Positions 39,201 through 49,167 of a stretch of DNA of 64,000 nucleotides are shown here, one piece after another. Position 1 is the first letter of the stretch. Every line of letters starts with the position of its first letter. The notes under the pieces are model-generated. The model was not told the origin of the DNA and searched no databases. It saw only the letters and a program-made list of their open reading frames with translations. Both the position numbers and the translations under genes were made by a program. The DNA lies in assembly GCA_010279815.1 (NCBI GenBank), contig QEOQ01000180.1, positions 1,771,214 to 1,835,213 on the forward strand, given 5' to 3'. Origin of the DNA: Brachionus plicatilis (lineage: Eukaryota; Rotifera; Eurotatoria; Ploima; Brachionidae).

Positions 39201-42200
39201 AGAGTCATTATAGAAAACAAAATTGGAGAATGATTTGGATGTCTTTTTTCAAAACAATTTAAAATGAGGTGTTCATATTAGCTACTCTTCCGATAGAGCG
39301 TATATAGTTTTGGGAATGATTTGTAAAAGTTTTAAATTTTAAATATTTAAATCAGAGTTGTCACAAGTCACAAGTCTCAAGTCCAAGTCAGGACTTTTTT
39401 TTTTTAATTTTCTTTCAAAAGTCCAAGTCCAGGCTTTAAAATTTTGAATACTGAAGAAGAATTGTGAAGAAATTTATGCTAGAAAATTCTGATATATGGC
39501 ATTAGAAAACCCAAGAGTATCTAAATTTTTTGATATGAAGCCTGATCTAGCAAATTTAAAAAAGTCCGGATTTGGTCTTTGAAAAAAGAAAATCCGGGTT
39601 TTTTTTGAGACTTTTAAACAACTCTGACTTAAATTACTCTGTACATGATTGGTTAGACCTCTTATAGAATATGGAGTTAGTGTTTGGAATCCATTCTTGA
39701 AAAAAAACATAAAAAGGAATTCGAAAAAATAAATTCTATTAATAAAGTTTTAAGATTTTTATCATTTTTTTCTGTTTTCTTTTATTCTGAATATCCCAAA
39801 ATCCCTAAACCTAAATCTTATCTTTTGTCAGAAATATTATCATTTAAAATTAATTTTTTCAAAATAAAATTTTACTTGAGATGGATACTTGTCCACGTTA
39901 TAATTTCCCAGTTCTCGTTTTGACTCTTGCAGAAGACTAATAAGCAATTTTTGTAAAGTATTTTTCATTTCTTTGGCAAGTTCGTCAAGCCAGTTCTAAA
40001 AAAAATTAAACACTAATTGCTTAAGAATTTTGAAAATTATTTAAAAAGACTTGCCTCGACTTGATGAGTTATTTTTACTTTATTTGCCAAAGGAACTACT
40101 TCACCTTCTAAAGATCTCATAGCCATAATAAACTCATTTCTTTCATCAAATTTAACTGTGTGAATTCCAGCAAAAAGTTTTTTCAAATGAGTCTGAATAA
40201 CAGTTGGGTTGGTAGCCTGGCCTAAAATTTCCAACAAATCGTCATCACCAATAAAATAAAATCTTGGGAAAATAGATCGCTTTTCTTCCAAGAACTCGTT
40301 CAAGGCTTTTTGGCAACGCTGTAGTTGATCAACCATATTTTTCAGTCTGTTCGTTATATCTTTGCTTTGAATCAGGGATATCACTCGGGTGTCTTTGACT
40401 ATGTCCTGCATTATATCTCTAAAGTCACGGTCGACCCCTTTAAATCTAGACTGCTCTTTTGGCAAAGCTCCGCGGCCAAAAATCGGCTCCAAATAGACCC
40501 ATTTTCTTTGAACTAGATTTAAATTATGCATGCATTCATCTAGAGTGCCAAGCTTTTGCTCCCAAGTGCTGACTTTGTCTTGGAAATTTTTGTAGTACTG
40601 CGAATCTTTAAGGGACGAAAGCAGTGCCTGATTATCTCCAACTTGGCTGAACAAATCCTTCCAATCTTTAATTATCGGCACTTTTATTGATTTAGAATCC
40701 TGAAAATCGGTGAGAGCAAACTGTGCACCAGCTGACCAAAGTTCCAGTTCTCTCAGAGCTTCGCGAATTGAATGTTCACTCTGAGCTCGTGAATTGAGCT
40801 CTTTAATGGCCTCAGCCTGTTGGATTATTTCATTTTTAGCCTTAAGAATGTCGCCGAAAGTCAATCGTTCCAGACTTGTTCCTTTTGGCATCTTTAACAT
40901 TCGGAACAAGTCGAGCCAATGTTCTGAAGACAGAGCTTCGCCTCTCACCCATTTGAGACAAGGAGTCAACTCTCTGTAAATGTCTAAATCATTCTGAATT
41001 TTTAGCTGCATCGTACTTGGTTTTTGTGAGCTAGAAATTTCTTTTTTAAGCTTTTCTTGCCATTGTTGCAGAAATTCATCAAATCTGTAAGTCTTGGAGC
41101 GGAAGGACACCCAGTCTTCTTTGGCAAAGTCATTTAGTGCGTTCTGGAACTCTTCGTAAACGCCCCATATTGATTTTATCTTGTTTATGTCTGCGTCAAT
41201 TTCGAACAACTCTTTAAACTGAGGCTCATCGATTTGAAAATTACGGCATTCCTCTTGTATCTTATTAGCTTGCTTGATGTATTCTTGGACCTCTTGATCT
41301 CGTTCCTTGACTGTGTTCAACGCTTCAATGCACTTTTTCTCGTCCTCGAGATCTCGATCCTTGGGCTTAAATTGGTTCCATCTGGCAGCCAATTTTTCAA
41401 TGTCTTGATTGAATGACTCGATTCGTGACTTTAAATTTTTGATCAGTACGTCAGTTTGATCTTTCAGGACTTGCTGATGAGACTCGATCATGTTTTCAAA
41501 TTTATCCATTTTAATCTGAAGCTGGAAAAGTTGTTCATGGCCACCTCCAGCTACAGAACGGAGGAGTTTGTTCTTAAGATTGGCATCTTCGAGCAAGGGT
41601 GTAATATTTTTACGTTCTTTGTACAAATCGGAATGTTTTTTGTAAGCTTCGCCGATTTCTTCATGAGTTTGAGGTCTTGAATTGAGCACTTCGATTCCAT
41701 TAGTTAAAAATGTGTCCACAGACCTTATATCGTCAGCAATAGCACGTTTTAGGTGATAAACCATGGAATCGTTCAATTTTTGAATCGACTCTTCTATGAA
41801 AGACTTAATCGGTCCTGTTGACACAATAAAACAATCAACTTTGATTGAGCTTTAAAAATATTTTTGATTAAATTATCATTTCAATATATTAATTTAAAAA
41901 TTTTAAGTAGATTATAAAGATTAAAAATAAGAATATTTTTTTTCAGAACTTTTATTTTCTGACCTGATCTGTTTTATTTCGAATCTTCAAATTATAATTT
42001 TTAAATTTTTAGCTTTCAAAAAATTTTATGTCATTAATTAATTTAATAAAATTAAAGCTAAATTAGGTTTATTATACTAAAAATTTACTTTTATTGAGCA
42101 AGTCGAGGAATCGGTTTTTATGAAAAATGTAATCACCTAATAAAATCGAATTGAAAAAATAAATTTTTTTTCCAGCATTTTAATAAAAATTGTTTATAAG

Positions 42201-45200
42201 TTTAATTTTTGAAACAAGGATTCAATTTTGAAATCATATTCTTAAAAAAACTAACGAATTTAATCAAGATTTTGGCTTATAAAATTTCACAAGGATAAAC
42301 AAATTTTTTAGGGGCGACCTAAAATGTAGAGAAAAAAACGTAGAGTCCATAATTGGTAGAAAAACGATAGAAGCAATTATTAATTTTTGGAAAACTATTT
42401 ATTTTAAATAAAATAATTTTTGTCAATTATTTTTTTGTTTTAAATAATTAATTAATTAGTGCTAATCTAAAATCAAAGCGCATCCATCTAAATAAAATTC
42501 AAGCAATTCACTATTAAACACATTTTTTAATTTATTTATCATATAGTTACGTTTAGCCACCATTTTTTTTAATAATAATCTCACCTTTAAATATCTTAAC
42601 CAGGTCCGGCGTCCATGAGGTCTTGCTCAAGTCTAAATAACTCAATAACTTTGGCAACACTTAAATTTTTCTAACGTCAGGCGTGAGTCACGATTCAAAA
42701 ATATTTTTAAATAATGTTCGATATTTTAAAAGTGTCATTATTGCCCTAACAAATTATTTTATATTCTTTAGTTCTACATTTATAAATACTATCAATTAGC
42801 ACTTTCTATCTTTTTACCTGTAATCTACGTTTTTTACCTTTCTACGTTTTAAAATATCCTCAAATTTTTTGGGTAACTAAGTATTAAATGTTATTTCTAT
42901 GAATAATAGAATATCTACAATTTGAAAAAGAAAATAAATATTAGAAAAAAAGACAAAATTGTAGAAATTGTAATTTAAGTTCCTTATTAAAGAAAAATTT
43001 ATTAAAATATTCTCACTTAGGAAGTTTTTCAACTTCTCGTCCTTTTTGTTTTAGAGCGCGAAAATTTACTTCCCAATCACTAACATCTTTGAGATTCTTC
43101 TCGACCAAATCTTCTATATCAACTTGTCCAAGAACAACAAAATCTTTAAACATATCTGTTACATTCATCAAAGCTTTAAACAGATCTTGGCTCCTCAGAA
43201 AGCATTGCATAAGACCTGGTGCATTTCTCTCGACTATTGTCTGATAAATTAAATTTTTTTTGGTTTCATTAACACCTTTAAAATTATAAGGAATCGAAAT
43301 GAATCTCTTCATATCTCTGTAATAGCGGGATTTTATTTCTTCAATTGGAGGACGAAACTGAATTTTTTGCCTAAAAGTCAATTCAATCTTAATCTCTGGC
43401 ATATTTTCGTTCAATGTATCCAAACCGAGTTGGTACTGGTACTCCAAAACCTTGTATAGTTGTCGGTCCCAGTGTGCTTGCCAGGGTTTCATGTTAGCCT
43501 CGGAGAATCCCATTTGAACTGCCTCATTCATTATTTGTCTTATTTCATGCAAATTATCTTTCCATTTGGACAATTGTCGCAATAAATCTGTGTTCATGAG
43601 AGTCAAAACAATGTCAAGTATCTTTTGGTGAAGTTTTCTGAGCTTTCTATTTTCTGTGGAAAGTTTTTCGGCTGCTGACTGTAGAGTTAAAGTATAGCGT
43701 TCTAAATCTTCCGGATTGTCCCATGTAATTTGGCCTGATGAACTCTTAGAGCCTTTGGGATTTTTGATTAGCTTTTCAAAATGAAGAGCGCTCTCAAGCA
43801 TCATTGACTGCTGACATGGAAGCATTTGTTTATCTATCGAATTATAAAAGTGAGCAAGCTGTTTCAATATCATGGCGTGCTTTTGGAATTTTTGTCCAAC
43901 TTTGGCACACTCGTCTATTTTTAAAGGAATTTTAAATCCGTATGATTGTAGTTGTCTAATTTCTCTTAATAATGTAATCAATTTGTCACCATACAATATT
44001 TCCAATTTTCCGTCTTTGTGATTCAATTCCATCAGTTTCCCATTCGTTTCCAAGCTTAAGTTTGAATTTGAATCGCTTATATTTGAAATTGTTGTCTCAC
44101 ACCAATCTTGAAAATATTCATGTTTGGCTCTTTTGAATTCGCTTAGCAAACTATTTGTATTAGACTCGAATTTTTTGTATCCGGCAACATCATGCAAAAA
44201 AAACTCGGTGTTTTTGTTTATTTCATAGAGCTTAAGAAAATCGATTAATTTCGTCAAAAAAGAATTTTAAAATCTTGGTAAAAATGTTCCGATTGACACA
44301 TTCCATTGACTTTAAAGATTAAAAAAAACAAATCCTGTTTTTTGAGATTTTTAGTCTGAAAAATTCCTGCGATGTCGAATTTTGTGACCACTGGTCATTT
44401 TGCTTACTAGACTTGTTTTTGAAGATAATAATCAAAAAACATTTTCTTAATAACTCGATCTTCAATTTTTTTTAATGATGAAATAAAACTAAAAATTTAG
44501 CTTTTTTGGGTAATAATTTTATCAAAAATAATGGTCCAATATTAGTCGGCACGATTCTTGGAAAATTTTTAAAATATGATAAAATGTGAGTAAAATTAAG
44601 AGTTATTTAAATTGAGCAGTTTTTGATGAATTAATATTGATGAATTAATAAATTCAAGAGTTGATTGAAATTGTTTCCTTTTTTTTTAATTTTTTTAATC
44701 GAAAGAAAATTCTTACTTAAATCTGGTTAAATTTATGATTCTACTCAGCTAATTGTTATTTAAGTAAAATTCTTGTTTGTTCATATAATTTACTAATAAG
44801 TTTATTAGAATATAAAATATGATCATAAAATTGACCAGCCCCAAAATTCCTTCTAGAAAAGCTTTATCAAAAAGTAAATAAAATGTCTATGGAAGTTTTT
44901 TTTGTGGTTTATTTTGTAACAATAACTTTTATTCTTAGATTTTTTTGTTATTCTAACAGATTCATTAGTAAAAAAAATAAAGAAACAAAAATTTTAACAC
45001 TGAGAAATGTCAACAACAGCCATAATAACTAATTTTTTTTAAATTAAATAAATACTTAAACGTGCTTTAAGTCAATAAATAAAAAATATTAGAAACAATT
45101 TTAATGAAATCAAACTGTTTACAAACAAAATTTTTAGATTAATCGGTGAATAAACTTTTAGGTTAAGGGTAATATCTACAGGAATGAAAAATGAAAAAAA

Positions 45201-47135
45201 ATCAATCATTTGGAATACTTGTTCCTTTTCCGTATAAAGGTTTCCAAGAAAATGCTGACTAAAAATTAATTATTTGAAAAAATAAAATTTAAGAATAATA
45301 TTTGAATTTATTTATAATATTGCTTTTGATCCAGATAAAAAAAATATTTTTTGCTATTTCTGATTTCTTGAATTTGCCTAATGTAACTTTAAATTGTAGC
45401 TTTAAAGAAACTCACTAGCGGATAGTTGACCGCTTGATTCTTTAACTATTAAACAAAATTTATTATCTTAATTAAATACACTTCAAATTGTATAATCTTT
45501 CATAATTTTTCATTAATTTTTAGTTCTATAATCTTTAAAACTAAACAAAAATATAAATGATTTAATAATCTAATTCTACCGTATTTTCACTTTGAGTTAT
45601 CCACACGATGGTCCTAATAGTATTGGTCATATTTTTTCCTTTAGGCGCACTTTTTGTCGATTTTAGATAATAAGTCAATTCTTCATTTAATTGTTTACAA
45701 AACGCTTCCAATTGACCAATTAATATCTCTCTAAAAATTAAAAATAATTATTAATTAAGAATGAGAAAAAAAATACCTTTCAGAAGTGAGCTCATTTTTG
45801 ACTCGTTCTCTTCTAATCAAATCCGAATATCTCAGAAATTCGGCAAGCAATTGTCGAGGATTTGATTGAGCTTGTCTCAAGTGAGCCTTGAGTATTTGGG
45901 CTGTTTTTTGGTCAACATAATTCATAGATCTATCATAATTTTGAATAGCCTCTTGCCAAGCAGGCTCCGTGAATGGATTATACTGCAAAGGATCAATCGA
46001 ATCAAAATGACCAAAACTAGGGTTTTTAGAATCATCAACTTGATCATCTTTTACAGTCTTTAGCAAAATTCCATATTGTTCTTTTGCTGAACGAATTCGC
46101 AAAACTTCACTTAATCGTTTGCAGTATTTTTCAATTGACACAGGTACAAACGGATCATTCTCCCATCTATGGGTCTGGCTTCGTTTCCATATGCGCCCTG
46201 TTAAATTGTGACAAACTTCTACCCATCTATCACAGACTGATATTGAATGCTTTAGCAATTCCTTGACATCAGTGTAACTATCTTCAAATGGTTTTAATTT
46301 AGAAAGTTTATTTAATAAAGCTTTTAGAATGGTCATTCCAGTTATTTCTAATAAATTAATCATTCTGTCCTGAGAATATGGAGGCTCATAGTCGATTTGC
46401 TGCCAAATGTAATCATAAGAGTCCTGAGTTGCTTCAATTATTTCCAAAATTTCATTTATTGGACACGAATCAATTTTTTTAAAATGGGGAATTAATTGTT
46501 TAAATTCATCATAAAAAAATGCCGCTCTGTCTTGCACCTCTTTTGATTTTCCTTTTTCACTCATGTCTGCCCAATATTGAATTTCGTCTAGTGGCGAAAG
46601 AGCGCTTCGTTTCGAGTCACCATGCTCTGATCGACGGATTGCCATTTTTAAATTCGATTCCAAATCGGCCAATGTGTTGGTTAATTTTGAATCATAGGCA
46701 TCAATGCCTCTGGTATTTGATCTGCTTTGTTGAGATTGAATTACTGGAGAATAGAGGTTGTGAATTAGATAAAAAAGAGTATCGATTGGCGAGTCAACAA
46801 TTGATGATATCAAAATATTGCTTTTCATATTGTTTGGTGTGATTGCTTCTTCTTTGGCCTTAAAAAAGGCAAGGGTTTTTCCGTGAAGAGAATTTATGTT
46901 ATCAAGCTTTAAAAAAATTTAAAAAAAATTATTATTTAATAAATAAAAAAAAGGTTACTTTAGTTGTCAAAATTATGTCTTTATGATAGTTTATTACCAA
47001 TGTTAACACACTCAAATCGTCCAGAAATTTAGACAGATTTTTATCTGATGCATATCTCTCAAATTCCGAAGGATCTTTGCTGAAAAAATTTGCTGCTGTG
47101 TTCAATATGAACGCTTTTCTAATGTCATCTGACAT
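24263..47135 (-). CDS. DYNC2H1: Cytoplasmic dynein 2 heavy chain 1
   Basis: Heavy chain of the ATPase motor that drives retrograde intraflagellar transport in cilia. Exons, 5' to 3': 46959-47135, 45777-46906, 45580-45730, 43017-44230, 40055-41849, 39876-39995, 38070-38780, 36874-38019, 36011-36822, 35811-35955, 33454-33727, 33275-33400, 32767-33222, 32575-32717, 31902-32515, 31733-31856, 31098-31685, 29590-29688, 28984-29526, 28791-28934, 27247-27402, 26721-27191, 26429-26665, 26211-26366, 26060-26147, 25807-26012, 25330-25761, 24263-24823. All phases join without a break to 4,272 residues, against about 4,300 in vertebrates. AAA1 has [10 protein letters not shown] (near residue 1677) and CFDEFNR; the surrounding sequence is that of dynein 2, not axonemal or dynein 1. 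AAA2 has GPSGSGKS (near 1968), AAA3 GPDGCGKS (near 2279), and AAA4 the degenerate GRSGVGRRT (near 2637). One intron is GC-AG, and an 18-nt microexon may be alternative. Introns are 45-63 nt or over 500 nt. Confidence 0.97.
24999..25277. mobile_element. hAT-derived element in the last DYNC2H1 intron, perfect 8-bp duplication
   Basis: Ends CAGACTTGTTT and AAACAAGTCTG are inverted. The flanks are a perfect direct repeat ATTAAAAT (24,991-24,998 and 25,278-25,285). Subterminal AAGTC-rich sequence is shared with the copies at 28,417, 30,214 and 39,353. The interior still contains a relic of hAT transposase. It occupies over half of the 506-nt intron. Confidence 0.9.
25078..25224 (-). pseudogene. 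Relic of hAT transposase C-terminal dimerisation domain
   Basis: The minus-strand frame reads [16 protein letters not shown], a stop, then [19 protein letters not shown] and on to an in-frame stop. This corresponds to the conserved hAT dimerisation motif with its invariant ER-FS core and the following R-L-x-x-x-L pattern. One internal stop shows decay. It identifies the transposase class that mobilised the MITE family. Confidence 0.8.
28417..28524. mobile_element. hAT-type MITE, 108 bp, perfect 8-bp duplication
   Basis: Starts CAGAATTGTTTAAA and ends TTTAAACAACTTTG. It is flanked by AATTATTC on both sides (28,409-28,416 and 28,525-28,532). Internal AAGTCAAGTTCAAGTC belongs to the same family. 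It lies in the 1.3-kb intron of DYNC2H1 (27,403-28,717). Confidence 0.9.
28718..28735 (-). other. DYNC2H1: Candidate 18-nt microexon of DYNC2H1
   Basis: On the minus strand an AG acceptor after a pyrimidine-rich TTGTTTCT-like context is followed by six codons (KQLRAE) and a GAG/GTAAAC donor. It is in phase 0 on both sides, between exons ending KKAD and starting KYDRAE. From memory of the vertebrate protein, spacing here fits better without it, so it may be an alternative cassette or a chance match. Confidence 0.35.
30214..30334. mobile_element. hAT-type MITE, 121 bp
   Basis: Starts CAGAGTTGTTTAAAAG and ends ATAAACAACTCTG. The flanks TTTTATAT (30,206-30,213) and TTTCATAT (30,335-30,342) match at 7 of 8 positions. 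It lies in the 1.4-kb intron of DYNC2H1 (29,689-31,097). Confidence 0.85.
30905..31021 (+). pseudogene. Possible non-LTR retrotransposon C-terminal relic
   Basis: A short plus-strand open stretch reads [16 protein letters not shown], then [15 protein letters not shown] and a stop a few codons later. The pattern with FKNRLDK resembles the last residues of LINE ORF2 proteins. It is inside a DYNC2H1 intron, antisense to the gene. The match is short, so the assignment is tentative. Confidence 0.35.
31098..32515 (-). other. DYNC2H1: DYNC2H1 stalk coiled coil and microtubule-binding domain
   Basis: Exon 15 encodes the ascending coiled coil (heptad-rich, from about [20 protein letters not shown] to [17 protein letters not shown]), followed by the conserved [20 protein letters not shown] at the start of the microtubule-binding domain. 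Exons 16 and 17 complete this domain and encode the descending coil, ending in the AAA5 entry sequence [14 protein letters not shown]. Confidence 0.9.
33960..34810. mobile_element. Putative DNA element with inverted ACTAGATAAAA arrays in DYNC2H1 intron 10
   Basis: The left side has several CTAGATAAAA-type motifs (about 33,973-34,125). The right side has the same motif inverted (TTTTATCTAG and variants, about 34,640-34,785). Between them lies a plus-strand open frame. Inverted arrays of short subterminal repeats are a feature of several DNA transposons. I found no clear target duplication. Confidence 0.4.
34362..34577 (+). CDS. Small ORF nested in DYNC2H1 intron 10, 71 residues
   Basis: Begins at ATG 34362 and is noticeably GC-richer than its surroundings. 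The N-terminal half is acidic and Ser/Thr-rich. It is followed by an Ala-Gln repeat ([14 protein letters not shown]) and ends in a basic cluster [12 protein letters not shown]. This could be the N-terminal exon of a transposase or a small nuclear protein, since the basic end resembles a nuclear localisation signal. No known domain is visible. It sits between inverted motif arrays, which favours a mobile-element origin. Confidence 0.4.
   Translation: MTQNESFSSYSSDDSDLSTEATTTETYEIVPRENLQATQPCTSNQAQAQVQVENQNAQRKKCRRKRASNLK
34831..34915. repeat. Degenerate AAGTC-rich repeat, possible MITE relic
   Basis: Contains AAGTCAAATCAAGTTAAGACTTGACTTG followed by TTTAAG repeats in the style of the hAT MITE interior, but without recognisable terminal repeats. 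Identity is uncertain. Confidence 0.3.
38905..39344 (+). pseudogene. Non-LTR reverse transcriptase relic, 5' part
   Basis: Plus-strand translation in pieces gives [20 protein letters not shown] (the GVPQGSVLGPLLF block with glycines replaced), then [12 protein letters not shown] (the YADD catalytic box with Asp changed to Asn), a thumb region and [10 protein letters not shown] ... [21 protein letters not shown]. Stops and a frame change show it is dead. It lies antisense in DYNC2H1 intron 6 and is interrupted by the MITE at 39,353; the coding homology resumes after it. Confidence 0.8.
39353..39626. mobile_element. hAT-type MITE, 274 bp, inserted in the retrotransposon relic
   Basis: Starts CAGAGTTG and ends TTTTAAACAACTCTG. 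The flanks ATTTAAAT (39,345-39,352) and ACTTAAAT (39,627-39,634) match at 7 of 8 positions. It has the family's AAGTCCAAGTC repeats at both sides. It separates two parts of one reverse-transcriptase relic, so it inserted later. Confidence 0.88.
39627..39745 (+). pseudogene. Non-LTR reverse transcriptase relic, 3' part
   Basis: Continues the relic after the MITE. The frame [20 protein letters not shown] matches the conserved LVRPxLEYxxxVWNP block that follows the thumb in jockey/CR1-type elements. A frame change follows after NPFLKK. Confidence 0.78.
39996..40054 (-). other. DYNC2H1: GC-AG intron of DYNC2H1 (intron 5)
   Basis: The exon ends GTCGAG and the intron begins GCAAGT, the consensus for GC donors. 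It ends TTTTAG before AACTGGCTTGAC. Only this junction keeps the frame (VE joined to NWLDELA); use of the nearby GT two codons later would put a TGA stop in frame. Length 59 nt. Confidence 0.8.
42310..42880. mobile_element. Putative decayed DNA transposon in DYNC2H1 intron 4
   Basis: Degenerate inverted ends: a left AAAATGTAGAGAAAAAAACG region (about 42,322) and a right CGTTTTTTACCTTTCTACGTTTT region (about 42,828). The interior has a GC-richer island (42,600-42,690) and a minus-strand open stretch without stops of about 40 codons (ending near 42,470). Possibly related in its ends to the repeat at 17,130. No target duplication found. Confidence 0.4.
44231..45579. other. DYNC2H1 intron 3, 1.35 kb, nothing recognised
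   Basis: The only long DYNC2H1 intron in which I could not identify mobile-element sequence. AT-rich. A short palindrome TGACCACTGGTCA lies near 44,390. Confidence 0.45.
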
Positions 47136-47813
47136 TTTATCAATTTTTTTTATTGATTATTCAGTTATAAAATTTCTTTTCCAAAAAATATATATTTTTT
47201 TTGTTTTCAGTAAGGTTTAATTTTCATATTTTTGAAAAATATTTTCATTAAAAGTATTGTCCTTGACATTCAAGGTCTAATCATGTTTCCATAGTTACAA
47301 CAAATAAGATCAATAATCTCTCAAATAAAATTACACTTTGATATTGTTCTGCAATTGAGAGTTAGAAATAATTTTTTTTTCTCTACAATATAAGAATAAA
47401 TAAAATCAAAAAAAATAAATGAAAAAATTTTATCTATGATTTATTTTAATCTAATTTACTGTAGTGGTATAGAAATAAGATTCAGCAAATCAGAAATATC
47501 AAAAATTTTCACTTTCTATTTTTTAAAAAAATAAAAAAATTTAGAAAATTATTTGATAAATTTTGCAATTGTATTTTAGTGTATTTTATTATCTCTTAAA
47601 CTTTTATATTTTGACACTTGCCTCATAATAAAATTCAATTTTTTTAAGCTAAAAATTATTTTGATCTTTTTTAAAATGATAATTTTTAGACTTTGGATCA
47701 TAATAAAAATGCAAATATTTTTGATTAAAAAAATTAAAATTTTGCAATGAATATATAGATGTTTTTTTTATAATCATTGACAAAATAATTTTTAATTTTA
47801 GAAAAAATTCACA
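47136..47813. promoter_or_regulatory. Shared head-to-head promoter region, DYNC2H1 / DECR1
   Basis: 678 bp separate the start codons of two divergently transcribed genes, so both promoters and 5' UTRs must lie here. The sequence is AT-rich; no specific binding site can be named with confidence. Confidence 0.45.
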
Positions 47814-49030
<1,217 letters not shown>

Positions 49031-49133
49031 ATAAAAAATCAAAAAGAAGTTATCTGATTTAATTTTAAAAGATTTATTTACACTAATTTTGTTATTGTTC
49101 TATTATTATGTTTAAAAATTTTTAAATATTTTA

Positions 49134-49149
49134 AATAAAATATTTTATT
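49134..49149. terminator. Palindromic bidirectional poly(A) signal
   Basis: AATAAAATATTTTATT is a perfect 16-nt palindrome in the 137-bp gap between the stop codons of DECR1 (plus) and TMEM205 (minus). It presents AATAAA to both strands: 104 nt after the DECR1 stop and 19 nt after the TMEM205 stop. Confidence 0.6.
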
Positions 49150-49167
49150 GATTGAAAAATTTAATTT

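Larger units (their letters stand above)
40055..47135 (-). other. DYNC2H1: DYNC2H1 tail and linker region (exons 1-5)
   Basis: These five exons encode about 1,490 residues of the dimerising tail, which binds the intermediate and light-intermediate chains, and most of the linker. Recognisable dynein-2 blocks are [10 protein letters not shown] in exon 2, [19 protein letters not shown] in exon 4, and the linker stretch [20 protein letters not shown] with [16 protein letters not shown] in exon 5. The start ATG at 47135 is followed by [10 protein letters not shown], matching the dynein-2 N-terminus. Confidence 0.9.
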
